Assembly (NCBI RefSeq): GCF_000968175.1
Contig: NZ_FO704551.1
Coordinates: 372,001-436,000 of the forward strand
Length of the DNA: 64,000 nt
Direction: 5' to 3'
Origin: Xenorhabdus poinarii G6
GTDB lineage: Bacteria; Pseudomonadota; Gammaproteobacteria; Enterobacterales; Enterobacteriaceae
The notes under the pieces: generated by a model
Told to the model about the DNA's origin: nothing
The model's input: only the letters and a program-made list of their open reading frames with translations
The model's database searches: none
Part shown: one piece after another, positions 1 to 11,084 of the stretch
How positions within the stretch are numbered: position 1 is the first letter of the stretch
How the letters are laid out: every line of letters starts with the position of its first letter
Position numbers and translations under genes: made by a program

Positions 1-879
1 TTAGTCAACTTATATTGTTATGTCGACGATTTTTGTCAGATTTTTATGCCTCAATGGCAACAGTATCTGATTGAGAGTGGTGAACGTCAACGCTTACGCC
101 AAGGACGAATGAGTACGAGTGAAATTATGACCATTATTATTGCTTTTCATATGTCACACCAGCGTGATTTCAAGAATTTTTATCTTGGATTCATTTGCTT
201 ATATCATAGAAAAGCGTTTCCTACATTGCTCAGCTACACCCGTTTTCTTGAGGTCATGCCAACGGTACTTATCCCATTGAGTTCGTTTTTTACGCATCTT
301 AAAGGCAAGCCGACAGGTATTGAATTTATTGATTCAACCAGTATTAAAGTGTGTCACAACCTCAGAATACCAAGACATAAAGTGTTTAAAGAGACGGCGG
401 CGAGAGGAAAAGGAACGATGGGATGGTTCTATGGTTTTAAACTTCACCTCGTTATTAATCATCTTGGTGAAATTGTGGCGGCAAAACTCCCCCCCGCGAA
501 TGTTGATGATAGGACACCGGTTCGAGAATTATCAAAAGGACTTTTAGATAAACTTTATGCGGATAAAGGCGATATCAGCAAGGCATTAACGGAAGACTTA
601 AAAGCAGAAGGAATAACCTTAATGACAGGGCAACGGAAAAACATGAAACCCAGGTTATTAGCGGCTTGGGATAGAGCCATGTTAGCTAAACGGTTCATCA
701 TCGAAACCATCAATGATCAGCTTAAGAACGTCACACAACTTGAGCATTCCCGCCATCGTAGTTTGCATGGCTTCATGCTGAATTTATTAGGTGGATTAAT
801 CGCTTACTGCTTAAAACCCAAAAAGCCATCACTCAATATCACAAGCGCTGAAAAAACAGGACTTCGGGTGATGGCTTAA
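1..879 (+). CDS. IS982-family transposase (5' end outside window)
   Basis: DDE transposase of the IS982 family. The reading frame is open from base 1: the residues LVNLYCYVDDFCQIF precede the first ATG at 46, and this is the usual IS982 N-terminus. The true start therefore lies a few codons outside the window and the ATG at 46 is internal. Counting from that ATG, candidate catalytic residues are the Asp of FIDSTS (about 96), the Asp of VDDRTP (about 155) and the Glu of FIIETIND (about 233). No frameshift is visible, so the copy may be active. A shred of a second IS982 copy lies just downstream, so this spot has been hit more than once. Confidence 0.88.
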   Translation, partial: LVNLYCYVDDFCQIFMPQWQQYLIESGERQRLRQGRMSTSEIMTIIIAFHMSHQRDFKNFYLGFICLYHRKAFPTLLSYTRFLEVMPTVLIPLSSFFTHLKGKPTGIEFIDSTSIKVCHNLRIPRHKVFKETAARGKGTMGWFYGFKLHLVINHLGEIVAAKLPPANVDDRTPVRELSKGLLDKLYADKGDISKALTEDLKAEGITLMTGQRKNMKPRLLAAWDRAMLAKRFIIETINDQLKNVTQLEHSRHRSLHGFMLNLLGGLIAYCLKPKKPSLNITSAEKTGLRVMA

Positions 880-994
880 ACCGATCTCAGGTTGATTAAA
901 ATATCGTTTTGTGGGTAAAGAGAAGCGATTGGCATTTACCCTATCGTAACCTTGGCATAAGCCTGAAACAAAAGGGACGTCCATCACATCACAA

Positions 995-1039
995 TGCTGG
1001 TTTTATGGTTTCAAGTTACACTTGGTTGTCAATCATTAA
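995..1039 (+). pseudogene. Fragment of a second IS982-type transposase
   Basis: Bases 998-1036 encode WFYGFKLHLVVNH followed by a stop. This nearly repeats the WFYGFKLHLVIN segment of the adjacent transposase. It is a short internal remnant of another IS982 copy, not a duplication of the flanking DNA. Confidence 0.65.
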
Positions 1040-1349
1040 GGCCTATTTCAACAATTAATGTTCGATGCTGCATTGAATTATCTTCTGTCATTTCCCTCTA
1101 TGAATTTTAGCTTTTTCTTTTATTTCGTACTCGCTATTTCCATTAATTGTTGCTATATCATAGAGAATATTTGGATGGATGTAGCGAAATATTGCAATGG
1201 TATGTGATTTATATGAATGGTGATCTAGAGATATGGAAGTATAATAAAGATACAAATTGATGGCTACTCAAATCATGTGACATACCTAATGAGTAATATT
1301 GATTAGTGCTATGAAAACCACTTTTTAGTAAATAATATTATGGTGAAAC
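1040..1349. other. A+T-rich intergenic stretch, no gene seen
   Basis: I see no convincing coding region, RNA or clear inverted repeat here. It separates transposase debris from the DUF2867 gene and probably holds that gene's promoter. Confidence 0.4.
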
Positions 1350-1859
1350 ATGTACTATAGTGATAAATTCGGTATTTTGCTTTTGGATAAAAAAGATAAT
1401 TTAGGTTATTATAGTCAGCAGAAAGTGTTTATTAAAAACAAAATGACTGCCCTTGATGTTTATTGTCAAATGACTCAAAAAATACCATTATGGTTACGCC
1501 TGTCTTTTGCAATAAGAGATAAAATATCACGTCTTGCTGGTGTGGGAAAAATTCGTGGATTCTCAGGTGGAAGTTTAAATACAGAGCTTCACGTTGGAAG
1601 CTATGTCGATTTTTTTAAGATTGTACGTATCAGTGATGATGAAATATGTCTATTGTCTAAGGATATACATTTGACGGTGCTGATATCTCTGAATGTTTTC
1701 CCTGATAATCATCATAAAGGTGGTTATATAGCGACGGTGACCGCATCTGTGATAACGCATAATTTTTTTGGAAAAGTGTATATGATACCCGTATCTCTTA
1801 CTCATGGTAGCATCGTGAGGGGGATGTTATCTAAAGTTGGCCGAGTGTTAAAAGATTAA
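1350..1859 (+). CDS. DUF2867-family protein
   Basis: This 169-residue protein resembles the DUF2867 family. The family signature is seen in the SYVDFFKIVRI segment (about 91-101) followed by the acidic ISDDEICLLSKDIHLTVLIS stretch. DUF2867 domains resemble the START/polyketide-cyclase-like fold and often sit beside NAD-dependent epimerases; the biochemical role is unknown. There is no signal peptide or membrane segment. It stands alone between IS debris and a MepB gene with AT-rich flanks, which suggests horizontal acquisition. The start at 1350 is the first in-frame ATG and lacks a strong ribosome-binding site, so a later start is possible. Confidence 0.65.
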   Translation: MYYSDKFGILLLDKKDNLGYYSQQKVFIKNKMTALDVYCQMTQKIPLWLRLSFAIRDKISRLAGVGKIRGFSGGSLNTELHVGSYVDFFKIVRISDDEICLLSKDIHLTVLISLNVFPDNHHKGGYIATVTASVITHNFFGKVYMIPVSLTHGSIVRGMLSKVGRVLKD

Positions 1860-2090
1860 AAATAACGCATAAATTAACAATAAGGGTTGATTATGGGGTT
1901 CATTAAAACTGTGGAGATAATAGTTAGTCATGGATGGATAGATTTTTTATTATGTGTTTTCACGTTCTTACCCTAACGTCAGTTACATTCGCATTAAATG
2001 CTATTTGATTTATTGGTCGCGACTAAGGGTAAATCCTCTGTCGGAGAAAAGGTTGGGATTGTTTCCGTAACAGGAATATTAGGTTGAAAG

Positions 2091-2666
2091 ATGAACAATA
2101 TAAAAATTGAATATGTTAACGTTGCTTGGGTGAATGACGCTTTAAAAGACGATATTCCTCACTCTTTTAAAGCGTTTGTTGAAACAATTTTAGAACCTAT
2201 AGCCAGTGATTCGGTCAGTCATGTTCAGCGAGACATAGAAAGTGATGAGTATGGGGCATTATCGTTCGATTTTAATGGTAAACGTTGTCTTTTTCGTCAA
2301 GCTAAAACAACACCAACAAAAGTCGGGCAATTTGTCACTATCTGGAAAAGAGACACTTTGACTTCAGAGATTGCACCTTTTCATATTAATGATGGAATAG
2401 ATATTGTTGTGATTGCCAGTTTTGATCATGAACAAAAAGGGTATTTTATTTTCAATAATGAATTACTCGGTAATAAAGGCGTATTTACCAAAAATGGTAA
2501 ACAAGGGAAAAGGGCGATCAGAGTTTATGCCCCTTGGGTAAAGACGATGGTGAAACAAGCGATAAACACACAACAGTGGCAAAGGCTTCATTTTGTTCAA
2601 TTGAGCAATAATAGTGAAACTTTGGTCAATAAAGCAAAATTACTGCTTAATAAAGGCACTATATAA
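2091..2666 (+). CDS. MepB family protein
   Basis: This 191-residue protein carries the MepB (PF08877) pattern. It shows a FRQAKTTPTKVGQFVTIWKR core (about 70-89), then PFHINDGIDIVVIAS, a GYFIFNNELLGNKGVF strand and GKRAIRVYAPWV (about 144-155), ending in a QQWQRLHFVQ segment. The family is named after the third gene of the Staphylococcus mepRAB operon. Its function is unknown; nucleic-acid binding has been suggested. No membrane segments are present. It is not next to a MATE pump here, so the operon context gives no clue. Confidence 0.82.
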   Translation: MNNIKIEYVNVAWVNDALKDDIPHSFKAFVETILEPIASDSVSHVQRDIESDEYGALSFDFNGKRCLFRQAKTTPTKVGQFVTIWKRDTLTSEIAPFHINDGIDIVVIASFDHEQKGYFIFNNELLGNKGVFTKNGKQGKRAIRVYAPWVKTMVKQAINTQQWQRLHFVQLSNNSETLVNKAKLLLNKGTI

Positions 2667-2761
2667 AATTGATACTCTTCTAATTTTCTGACTTAAGAAG
2701 AGAAAAATTCTCCTCTTAGCACCTCGGTTAATCCGGTAATGTATTAAGTAATACCAGGGTC

Positions 2762-2887
2762 AGCGTCGTCACGTTGCGGAACGTGAGTTTTCATGACAGT
2801 GGCTATTGCAACTTTCAGGAATCTATCGGTGTCACGAACTCTCCCATTATTCATCGCTATATCAACAATCTGCTCTTTAACGTCAGG
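2762..2887 (-). pseudogene. IS1 insA 3' remnant
   Basis: On the minus strand this encodes PDVKEQIVDIAMNN...VRDTDRFLKVAIATVMKT. It aligns with the C-terminal half of the InsA protein of the complete IS1 at 21239-21514 of this window. Both IS1 ends and insB are missing, so it is a decayed insertion. Confidence 0.8.
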
Positions 2888-3209
2888 CTAACTTTAATAC
2901 TATTTTTTAATAGGCTAATTCCAATTTTTAATTTATGAAGATCGTTATTTTTTATTGTGATATCGAAAAAAGTAAATTGCCCGCTTTATTTCTTGTTAAC
3001 CATTTGATTTTAAATTGCTTATTTTTGCTTTGAGTCAATGGAAATGATTGGTATCTGACTGAAATGGAAGGAATGAGATATCCATGTAATCTAATCTATT
3101 TTTATCTAAAAAAATAACAGATTGAAAATGTTGAACAATTTTTTTTGTAATGTAAGCTATATCTATATCGTCTTTTTATCTTGAATTGATTCATCATAGT
3201 TGGTAGCCC
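2888..3209. other. A+T-rich intergenic, putative azlC promoter region
   Basis: No gene is visible. Several T-runs and weak -10-like hexamers precede azlC, but none is clear enough to call. Confidence 0.3.
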
Positions 3210-3911
3210 ATGCAGAAATCTTTATTCAGAAAAGGACTGCTAGACTCTTTGCCTATCTGTATTTCCTTTTTTCTTATTTTTGCCTCTATCGGTGCTCTTT
3301 ATCAAAACAAAGGCCTGTCATTAATAGAAACAATGACTGGATCTATACTGATTTTCGCTGCACCTTTGCAGGTCGCCGTTGTCAATTATCTTGCTGATGG
3401 TGTTTTTTTCTCAATCATAATACTCACTCTGATCATAAATTTTCGTTTCTTTCTTATGTCAATGGTAATGTCACAGTACTTTCAGGATATACCAAAGAGC
3501 AAGATATTGTTGTCGATGTTAGCATTTAGTGCCAGTACTTATACAGTCACTCATGCTCATTTAACGTCTTCAAGCATTTATGATGGAAAGTCTCAATTTA
3601 ACTATTATCTCGGTGTATCTATACCAAGCTTTATTATCGCAATTTTAGCGACATTACTTGGGTATTTATCTTCTGATTACCTGAATTATGATTCTATTTC
3701 CCTTTTTTTGGTTATGTTAATTCCAATACATTTTTCATCTCTTGCCGCTAAACGCTCAGGAAAAGATTTATCTGTCTTTGCCACACTAATCGGTGGGGTA
3801 TGTACTCCATTAATAAATGAAATAAATATTCAACTTATAGATATTGCGATACCTATTATGGTCGGGGTTGCGATTGCCTTTTATGAACTGAAATTTAGGA
3901 AGGATGCATAG
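3210..3911 (+). CDS. azlC: AzlC-family branched-chain amino acid permease
   Basis: This 233-residue inner-membrane protein is the large subunit of an AzlCD-type exporter. In other bacteria these two-component systems export branched-chain amino acids or their analogues. The sequence shows six to seven hydrophobic segments (roughly residues 11-30, 40-62, 65-85, 100-118, 134-155, 163-180, 205-225). The family SILIFAAPLQVAVVNYLADG region is at about 45-64 and NFRFFLMSMVMSQ at about 76-88. The ATG at 3210 fits the family's short N-terminus. azlD follows after 2 bp, so the two are almost certainly co-translated. Confidence 0.82.
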   Translation: MQKSLFRKGLLDSLPICISFFLIFASIGALYQNKGLSLIETMTGSILIFAAPLQVAVVNYLADGVFFSIIILTLIINFRFFLMSMVMSQYFQDIPKSKILLSMLAFSASTYTVTHAHLTSSSIYDGKSQFNYYLGVSIPSFIIAILATLLGYLSSDYLNYDSISLFLVMLIPIHFSSLAAKRSGKDLSVFATLIGGVCTPLINEINIQLIDIAIPIMVGVAIAFYELKFRKDA

Positions 3912-3913
3912 GT

Positions 3914-4264
3914 ATGATAATGATTATGGTATTGTTGATGGGGATAATTAGCGCGATTTTTAGAGTGACGCCATTTTTGTTTGGAAATAAAAAACGTCAA
4001 AAAGACGGGTTTGTTATTACTTCTTTAGATTATGCAGTATGCTTTATACTTGGGAGTATTATTGTTAATATTTCTCTTAATAATATAAAGGTTAGTGAAT
4101 TAATAACGGGTTTTGACGTTAAACATGCCATTTCCGTCATAACGGTTATGGCTGCTTACTTTATTAGTAAGTGTACCGGTTCTATATTGAAAAGTTTAAT
4201 GATATCATCCGTCTTATTTTTCCTAATGTCATGGTGGGTTAACGAAAAAAATATCTTTTTTTGA
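3914..4264 (+). CDS. azlD: AzlD-family small membrane subunit
   Basis: This 116-residue, very hydrophobic protein has about four membrane segments and begins 2 bp after azlC. AzlD proteins are about 100 residues long and are encoded directly after AzlC. The RVTPFLFGNKK motif at about 17-27 matches the conserved 'R..P' segment of the family. It presumably forms the AzlCD exporter with its neighbour. The gene is AT-rich like azlC, and the pair lies between IS debris and core DNA. Confidence 0.75.
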   Translation: MIMIMVLLMGIISAIFRVTPFLFGNKKRQKDGFVITSLDYAVCFILGSIIVNISLNNIKVSELITGFDVKHAISVITVMAAYFISKCTGSILKSLMISSVLFFLMSWWVNEKNIFF

Positions 4265-4541
4265 TATGACGTTTTTCTTCAATCTTTTCTTTTTATTTAT
4301 ATGTCTCCAATGAACATTTCTGATTATCCTTACTTTTTACGATGCTATGTATGAATCATGTTGATTTAGAAAAAAACGCTTCAAAAAGTCAATTATCCTT
4401 AGGCTTATTGGTGTTATATTATTGTGAAAAAATAATAATGGCAATCATTAATGGGTTTTATTCTCCCCCGCGAAGCGAGAGAAAATAAAACTGATTTATA
4501 GTTGCACGATGCGAGTTAAAGTTTATTGGCTATCTTTATTT

Positions 4542-4573
4542 TTAAAAAAAAGCGACAGCTAATGCCGTCGCTT
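4542..4573 (-). terminator. Rho-independent terminator of the pepA-holC-valS run
   Basis: On the minus strand the stem AAGCGAC/GTCGCTT encloses a short loop and is followed by a run of eight T. It lies 29 bp past the valS stop codon. Confidence 0.85.
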
Positions 4574-4601
4574 ACGTAATAAATATCACCATTAAACGAG
4601 A

Positions 4602-7499
4602 TTACAGGGCAGAGATAGTTTCTTTCTGCGCCAGTAGTTTCTCTTTCGCGGCATTGTTACTCGCCAGACGTTCACGCTCTTTCGCAACAACCGCCTCTGG
4701 CGCACGGCTGACAAAACCTTCGTTAGCCAGTTTGGTTTCAATGCTGTTGATCTCTTTATCCAGCTTTTCGATTTCCTTATCCAGACGCGCCAGCTCTGCA
4801 TCTTTATCGACTAAACCGGCCATTGGGATCAGCACTTCGGCCCCATTGATCAGTTTGGTGACAGAAACAGGAGGTTCTTCTCCTGCTGCCAATAGGGTAA
4901 CAGCAGAAAGACGCCCCATTGCCTGAATGAAATTGAGGTTTTCAGTTACGCGGCGTTGTGCATCGTCATTAGCATCACGCAGCAGAACCTCCAGTGGCTT
5001 GCTTGGCGCGATATTCATTTCTGCACGAATGTTACGTACCGCAATGATGGCTTCTTTGATCCATTCCAGATCGTTTAATGCCAGTTCGTCTATTTTCGCT
5101 TGATCACATTCAGGGAAAGGTTGCAGCATGATGGTATCCGCATCAATACCTTTAACCACTTTTACACGCTGCCAGATGGTTTCTGTAATAAACGGAATGA
5201 TTGGGTGTGCTAGACGCAGTAAACCTTCCAATACTTCAATCAAAGTATGGCGAGCTGCGCGAACTTCCGATTCTGAACCTTTGTTGATTGCGGGTTTGGA
5301 GAGTTCCAGATACCAGTCACAGAATTGGTTCCAGGTGAATTCGTAAAGGATGTTTGCGGCGATGTCGAAGCGGTAAGTATCCAGTGCTTCACGGCAGGCT
5401 TTTACTGTCTGGTTGAATTCCGCCAGAATCCAACGATCTGCCAGTGACAGGGACATTTTACCCCCATTCTGACCGCAATCCTGTCCTTCGGTATTCATCA
5501 GAACGAAGCGGCTGGCGTTCCACAGTTTGTTACAGAAGTTGCGATAACCTTGCAGGCGCTTCATGTCCCAGTTGATATCGCGGCCGGTAGAGGCCAGTGC
5601 TGCCAATGTGAAACGCAGGGCATCAGTACCGTGGGCTTCAATGCCTTCCGGGAACTGTTTCTCTGTGCGCTTGCGGATCTTTTCAGCCAGTTGTGGCTGC
5701 ATCATATTGCCGGTGCGTTTTTCCAGCAGGTTTTCCAGCGAGATACCGTCGATCATATCCAATGGGTCGATCACGTTCCCTTTGGATTTGGACATCTTCT
5801 GGCCTTCGTCATCACGGATCAGACCTGTCATGTAGACGGTCTTGAAGGGGACTTGTGGCTTACCGTTTTCGTCTTTGACGAAGTGCATGGTCATCATGAT
5901 CATGCGGGCAATCCAGAAGAAGATAATGTCGAAGCCACTGACCAAGACATTGGTTGGATGGAAGGTTTTTAGCGCTTCCGTTTGCTCAGGCCAGCCAAGT
6001 GTGGAGAATGTCCACAAACCAGAGGAGAACCAGGTATCGAGTACGTCTTCGTCTTGGGTCAGGCTGATATCTGCCCCCAGATTATTTTCACGGCGAACTT
6101 CTTCTTCATCGCGGCCAACATAGACGTTGCCTTGTGCGTCATACCATGCAGGAATGCGGTGACCCCACCACAATTGACGGGAGATACACCAATCCTGAAT
6201 ATCACGCATCCAAGAGTAGTACATGTTTTCATACTGTTTTGGAACGAACTGGATATCCCCGTTTTCAACCGCTTCAATCGCCACTTTTGCCAGTGGCGCG
6301 GTACGGACGTACCATTGGTCAGTTAGCATTGGTTCGATAACGACGCCACCGCGGTCACCGTAAGGTACTGTCAGATCGTGTGGTTTTATCTCAACCAGCA
6401 GACCTTGTTTTTCGAACTCAGCGACAATCGCTTTACGTGCAGCGAAGCGCTCCATGCCTCGATATTCAACTGGGATGTCAGTTGAATACACATCAGACAC
6501 TTCACCCTTAGTATCGAAGACTTCGGCGGCTTCACGGATATCACCGTCAAAAGTCAGGATATTGATCATGGGGAGATTGTGGCGCTTACCGACTTCATAG
6601 TCATTGAAATCGTGAGCCGGGGTGATTTTTACGCAGCCAGTGCCTTTTTCCATGTCTGCGTGTTCATCGCCAACGATAGGAATGCGACGGTTTACCAGAG
6701 GCAGGATGATTTCTTTACCAATCAGATCCTTGTAACGGGGATCTTCCGGGTTAACTGCAACGCCGGTATCGCCTAACATCGTTTCTGGGCGGGTTGTCGC
6801 AACGATCAGGTAATCTTTGCCTTCCGCAGTTTTGGCGCCGTCAGCCAGTGGATAGCGCAGATGCCACATCGCACCTTTAACTTCGCGGTTTTCAACTTCC
6901 AGATCTGAAATTGCTGTGCGCAGTTTTGGATCCCAGTTAACCAGACGCTTGCCACGGTAGATCAGATCTTCTTGGTACAGGCGGACAAAGGCTTCTTTAA
7001 CGGCTTTGGACAGACCTTCATCCATGGTGAAGCGTTCACGTTCCCAATCCACAGAGTTCCCCAGACGGCGTATCTGGTTGGAGATATTGCCACCCGATTC
7101 TGCCTTCCATTGCCAAATCTTGTCGATAAAGGCTTCACGGCCATAATCGTGGCGGGTTTTGCCTTCTTCTGCTGCAATTTTGCGCTCAACAACCATTTGG
7201 GTGGCAATGCCCGCGTGATCCGTGCCTGCTTGCCACAGGGTGTTTTTACCCTGCATGCGCTGGTAACGCACCATCGTATCCATAATGGTCTGCTGGAATG
7301 CGTGCCCCATGTGCAGGCTGCCAGTGACGTTTGGTGGTGGAATGACGATACAAAAACTTTCACGGTGAGTATCACCATTCGGTTTGAAATAACCACTCTG
7401 TTCCCAGTGGCGATAAAGAGGTTGCTCTATCTCTGTCGGATTGTACGTTTTATCGAGAGATGGCTCAGATTGCGTTTGATTAGCGGGTGTCTTTTCCAT
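4602..7499 (-). CDS. valS: Valine--tRNA ligase
   Basis: Class I aminoacyl-tRNA synthetase that charges tRNA-Val; cytoplasmic and essential. It has 965 residues, close to the usual 951. The HIGH-type motif appears as HMGH at residues 63-66 after PPPNVTGSL, and the KMSKS loop is at 568-572. Between them lies the CP1 editing domain with [11 protein letters not shown] and [12 protein letters not shown]-terminal coiled-coil arm (about 895-965, [16 protein letters not shown]...) is typical of ValRS. It is the last gene of the holC-valS pair, 13 bp after the holC stop, and ends at a strong terminator. Confidence 0.98.
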   Translation of the reverse strand: MEKTPANQTQSEPSLDKTYNPTEIEQPLYRHWEQSGYFKPNGDTHRESFCIVIPPPNVTGSLHMGHAFQQTIMDTMVRYQRMQGKNTLWQAGTDHAGIATQMVVERKIAAEEGKTRHDYGREAFIDKIWQWKAESGGNISNQIRRLGNSVDWERERFTMDEGLSKAVKEAFVRLYQEDLIYRGKRLVNWDPKLRTAISDLEVENREVKGAMWHLRYPLADGAKTAEGKDYLIVATTRPETMLGDTGVAVNPEDPRYKDLIGKEIILPLVNRRIPIVGDEHADMEKGTGCVKITPAHDFNDYEVGKRHNLPMINILTFDGDIREAAEVFDTKGEVSDVYSTDIPVEYRGMERFAARKAIVAEFEKQGLLVEIKPHDLTVPYGDRGGVVIEPMLTDQWYVRTAPLAKVAIEAVENGDIQFVPKQYENMYYSWMRDIQDWCISRQLWWGHRIPAWYDAQGNVYVGRDEEEVRRENNLGADISLTQDEDVLDTWFSSGLWTFSTLGWPEQTEALKTFHPTNVLVSGFDIIFFWIARMIMMTMHFVKDENGKPQVPFKTVYMTGLIRDDEGQKMSKSKGNVIDPLDMIDGISLENLLEKRTGNMMQPQLAEKIRKRTEKQFPEGIEAHGTDALRFTLAALASTGRDINWDMKRLQGYRNFCNKLWNASRFVLMNTEGQDCGQNGGKMSLSLADRWILAEFNQTVKACREALDTYRFDIAANILYEFTWNQFCDWYLELSKPAINKGSESEVRAARHTLIEVLEGLLRLAHPIIPFITETIWQRVKVVKGIDADTIMLQPFPECDQAKIDELALNDLEWIKEAIIAVRNIRAEMNIAPSKPLEVLLRDANDDAQRRVTENLNFIQAMGRLSAVTLLAAGEEPPVSVTKLINGAEVLIPMAGLVDKDAELARLDKEIEKLDKEINSIETKLANEGFVSRAPEAVVAKERERLASNNAAKEKLLAQKETISAL

Positions 7500-7512
7500 T
7501 GTGTCTTGATAT

Positions 7513-8037
7513 TTAATAAGTTGGCGGGGTTGCCATGGTCAAAATAAAGCCGACGCTGCGATAGGATTTATATCGTTCGCGCGCTAACTGTTTCAGATTT
7601 TCATCAATAGGAACGAAGTCTATCACTTCATGGAAAGCTGTGGCAAAGTCTGCAAAGTGAGGCAGCAGTGTCACCAGCACATCACGGGGAGCGTTGTTCC
7701 TTTTTTGTGGCCAGCACAATTCTACCGGTGCGCCATAACGGGGACCCTCTCCGGCAAGATTATGCGGGACAAATTGACTCGGTTCCCGTTGCCATAATGC
7801 TTCATCCAGTTTTTCGGCTTGCTCCTGACTTTCACACGCGATCAGAACCCGCTTCCCAGCTCGCCACTGATCCGCAGCAAGTTGACAGGCTAGCCATTCA
7901 TGTGGCTGTAAATCATCAGAAAATGATGATTTCTCCGGGGGCTGATTTTCCAGTGAAAGTTTTTCCAATAACGGGTTTTCTGATAATTGGTTTTCTAATA
8001 ATTGGTTTTCTAATAAATAGAAAGTGGCGCTTTTCAT
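7513..8037 (-). CDS. holC: DNA polymerase III chi subunit, N-terminally expanded
   Basis: Chi links the clamp loader to SSB. I place the start at 8037 (MKSATFYLL), because this is the family N-terminus; an upstream in-frame ATG at 8061 would add eight unlikely residues. The product is 174 residues against about 147 in E. coli. The core is clear: [39 protein letters not shown], and a C-terminal [20 protein letters not shown]. The extra length is a repetitive insert at about residues 9-38 built from LLENQ-like five-residue units (see findings). It is followed by valS after 13 bp, as in enterics. Confidence 0.93.
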   Translation of the reverse strand: MKSATFYLLENQLLENQLSENPLLEKLSLENQPPEKSSFSDDLQPHEWLACQLAADQWRAGKRVLIACESQEQAEKLDEALWQREPSQFVPHNLAGEGPRYGAPVELCWPQKRNNAPRDVLVTLLPHFADFATAFHEVIDFVPIDENLKQLARERYKSYRSVGFILTMATPPTY

Positions 8038-8195
8038 AGTTTCCTGGTTGCAAGATGACAAGGAAACAGTGACGGAAAAGGGTATTGCGCTGACAATACC
8101 CTTTCATTCCGTCTATTCCCTTAATGTCTTTTTACCCCATTTTTATCGGGATTATCAAATAAAACACACTTACCGACAAAATGTGTGGCAGGACA

Positions 8196-9704
8196 TTAAT
8201 CATCAGAATTTAATCCTGAACGATTTAACAGAAATTGTGACAGGAGCGCAACCGGACGACCTGTTGCGCCTTTCGCTTTACCTGAACGCCATGCAGTACC
8301 TGCAACGTCCAGATGTGCCCAATTGTATTTGGTGGCGAAACGGGACAGGAAGGCACCTGCGGTAATTGCGCCACCAGAACGCCCGCACGCGTTGACCATA
8401 TCCGCAAAATTGGATTCTAACTGTTCGGTATATTCATCACCCAACGGGAGACGCCATGCGCGATCGCCTGCCTGCTCTGACGCATTTAGCAGCTCATGAG
8501 CCAGCGGATTGTGGTTGGACATCAGCCCCGTGTAGTGGCCGCCCAGCGCGATGACACAAGCCCCGGTCAGGGTGGCCACATCAATGACCAACTCCGGATC
8601 AAAACGTTCAACATAAGTCAGCGCATCACACAGTACTAAACGGCCTTCTGCATCCGTGTTTGTCACTTCAACAGTCTGACCGGATAGGGTAGTCAGTATA
8701 TCCCCGGGACGATAAGCTCGTCCGCCGGGCATATTTTCACAACCAGCCAGAACGCCGATGACATTGATTGGCAAGTTCAGCTCAGCGACAACACGCATAA
8801 CGCCGTAAACGGAGGCTGCGCCACACATGTCATATTTCATCTCATCCATGCCTTCGGATGGCTTGATGGAGATCCCACCGGAATCAAAAGTCAGCCCTTT
8901 GCCCACCAATACAATGGGTTTCGTATCAGGGTTTTTGCTGCCTTTATATTCCATGACCGCCATTAAGGATTCATTCTGTGAACCTTGACCAACCGCCAGA
9001 TACGAATTCATCCCCAACTCTTTCATCTGTTCTTCACCAATCACTTTGGTCGTCAGATTAGCAGCATTGTCAGCCAGCTGGCGTGCTTGTGATGCCAAAT
9101 AGGCAGCATTACAGATATTGGGGGGCATATTGGCCAGATCTTTGGCTGCCTTGATGCCGGATGCGATGGCAAGGCCGTGCTGAATGGCTCGTTCACCACT
9201 GGTCAACTCACGGCGGGTAGGGACATTAAAGACCATTTTGCGGAGTGGGCGACGCAGTTCATTTTTGCTGCTTTTGAGTTGGTCAAATACATACAGTGAT
9301 TCTTTGGCTGTTTCGACCGCCTGACGTACTTTCCAGTAGTTATTGCGCCCTTTTACGTGCAGTTCAGTCAAGAAACAAACGGCTTCCATTGAACCGGTTT
9401 CATTGAGGGTACTGATCGTCTTTTGGATGATTTGTTTGTATTGGCGTTCATCCAGCTCGCGCTCTTTTCCACAACCCACCAGCAAGATACGTTCAGACAA
9501 GATATTAGGAACATGATGTAGCAACAAGGTTTGACCTACCTTGCCTTCAAGTTCACCACGGCGCAGTAATGCACTGATATAGCCGTTACTTATTTTGTCA
9601 AGTTGCTCTGCGATAGGGGAAAGACGACGGGGTTCAAACACGCCGACAATAATGCAAGCACTGCGCTGCTTCTCCGGGCTACCGCTCTTTACACTAAACT
9701 CCAT
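8196..9704 (-). CDS. pepA: Leucyl aminopeptidase (aminopeptidase A)
   Basis: M17-family zinc/manganese aminopeptidase of 502 residues that forms cytoplasmic hexamers. In E. coli PepA it also binds DNA in Xer recombination and carAB regulation. The signature NTDAEGRL is at residues 349-356; the metal-binding regions [17 protein letters not shown] and [13 protein letters not shown] precede it. The start at 9704 is supported by an AGGAGAA-like site just upstream. It lies 158 bp before holC in the conserved pepA-holC-valS order and is divergent from lptF. Confidence 0.97.
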   Translation of the reverse strand: MEFSVKSGSPEKQRSACIIVGVFEPRRLSPIAEQLDKISNGYISALLRRGELEGKVGQTLLLHHVPNILSERILLVGCGKERELDERQYKQIIQKTISTLNETGSMEAVCFLTELHVKGRNNYWKVRQAVETAKESLYVFDQLKSSKNELRRPLRKMVFNVPTRRELTSGERAIQHGLAIASGIKAAKDLANMPPNICNAAYLASQARQLADNAANLTTKVIGEEQMKELGMNSYLAVGQGSQNESLMAVMEYKGSKNPDTKPIVLVGKGLTFDSGGISIKPSEGMDEMKYDMCGAASVYGVMRVVAELNLPINVIGVLAGCENMPGGRAYRPGDILTTLSGQTVEVTNTDAEGRLVLCDALTYVERFDPELVIDVATLTGACVIALGGHYTGLMSNHNPLAHELLNASEQAGDRAWRLPLGDEYTEQLESNFADMVNACGRSGGAITAGAFLSRFATKYNWAHLDVAGTAWRSGKAKGATGRPVALLSQFLLNRSGLNSDD

Positions 9705-9983
9705 GCGTTCTCCTGAATCTTAAAGACAAAGATGGATACAATCGCTAAAATATCACGTTCTACATTTACGTATCCCAAAGAAAATTAACTGTTCTGTTAA
9801 ACTAAGCATATTAATTTTTGGTACTTAGCTAACGATAAGTATGTTTTAATTAGGAACCAATTATGGAATGCTTTGGTATCATTTTAGCGATGGGGAAGCC
9901 AAACTGATTCATATAAATAGTAGATATACGACGAAGTTAGCGACTTTCCTGCAAAAAGACAAGTTTTCACAGGCGTAATCAGC

Positions 9984-11084
9984 GTGATCATCATTAGATA
10001 TCTAGTACGGGAAACCCTGAAAAGCCAAATTGCAATACTTTTCATCTTACTGCTGATCTTTTTTTGTCAGAAATTAGTGGATGTATTGGGTGCGGCAGTC
10101 GAGGGCAATATTCCTGCAAATTTGGTTCTATCGTTGTTAGGTTTAGGTGTGCCAGATATGGCGCAACTGATTTTACCCCTGAGTTTATTTCTTGGGGTGT
10201 TAATGACATTCAGTAAACTCTATACCGAAAGTGAAATCACCGTCATGCATGCTTGTGGGTTAGGCAAAAGTGTATTGGTGAAATCCGCTCTGGTGCTGGC
10301 TCTTATTACGGCTATGTTGGCAGCCGCCAACGTTATTTGGTTTACACCCTGGTCTTCCAAATACAAAGAGCAAGTCATGGCAGATGTAAAAGCCAATCCC
10401 AGTCTTGCGGCAATCATGGAGGGACAGTTCAAACCTTCCCGCGATGGCAACATGGTGCTTTATATTGGTAATGTGAAAGGCAATACGTTTGAAAATGTGT
10501 TCCTTGCTCAGCTCCGCCCGGCTAATGACCAACGTCCTTCTGTGGTGCTGGCGGATGGTGGTCATATGGAAGAACGCCCGGATGGTAATCAGGTAGCGGT
10601 ACTCCATGAAGGGACACGTTATGAGGGGACAGCGCAGTTGCGTGACTTCCGCATTACTGAGTTCAAAAATTATCAGGCCACCATTGGGCATCAAAGCGCA
10701 GATATCGATAGTAACAAAGTTGAACAAAAATCGATTGGGCAGCTTTGGCATGATACAGACAATGATTCCCGTTCCGAATTTCACTGGCGTCTGACATTGA
10801 TTGTCTCGGTATTGATTATGGCGTTGATGGTTGTTCCGCTGAGTGCGGTGAATCCACGTCAGGGGCGGATACTCAGTATGCTGCCGGCCATGTTGCTCTA
10901 CCTGATTTTCTTCCTGTTACAAAGTTCCCTGCGTTCCAACGGAGGTAAAGGCAAGCTCGATCCTATGTTCTGGATGTGGCTGGTCAATGGCGCCTATTTT
11001 GCTCTGGCGATGGTGCTTAATTTGTGGGACACCATTCCCATGCGCAAACTGCGTTCACGCTTTAAACGTCTAGGAGCGTCATGA
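9984..11084 (+). CDS. lptF: LPS export ABC transporter permease LptF
   Basis: Inner-membrane permease of the LptB2FGC machine that extracts lipopolysaccharide from the inner membrane. It has 366 residues with a GTG start (MIIIRYLVRETLKSQ, identical to the enteric N-terminus). Membrane helices sit at about 15-35, 55-75 and 100-120, followed by a periplasmic beta-jellyroll (about 130-265) and three C-terminal helices (about 270-350). The ATGA overlap with lptG means coupled translation. It is transcribed divergently from pepA, as in E. coli. Confidence 0.97.
   Translation: MIIIRYLVRETLKSQIAILFILLLIFFCQKLVDVLGAAVEGNIPANLVLSLLGLGVPDMAQLILPLSLFLGVLMTFSKLYTESEITVMHACGLGKSVLVKSALVLALITAMLAAANVIWFTPWSSKYKEQVMADVKANPSLAAIMEGQFKPSRDGNMVLYIGNVKGNTFENVFLAQLRPANDQRPSVVLADGGHMEERPDGNQVAVLHEGTRYEGTAQLRDFRITEFKNYQATIGHQSADIDSNKVEQKSIGQLWHDTDNDSRSEFHWRLTLIVSVLIMALMVVPLSAVNPRQGRILSMLPAMLLYLIFFLLQSSLRSNGGKGKLDPMFWMWLVNGAYFALAMVLNLWDTIPMRKLRSRFKRLGAS

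Noticed and set aside
6972..7547. Long open frame antisense to valS
   Set aside because: It and the other plus-strand frames across 4.6-7.5 kb (for example 5550-5972) are mirror frames of valS with no ribosome site or recognisable product.
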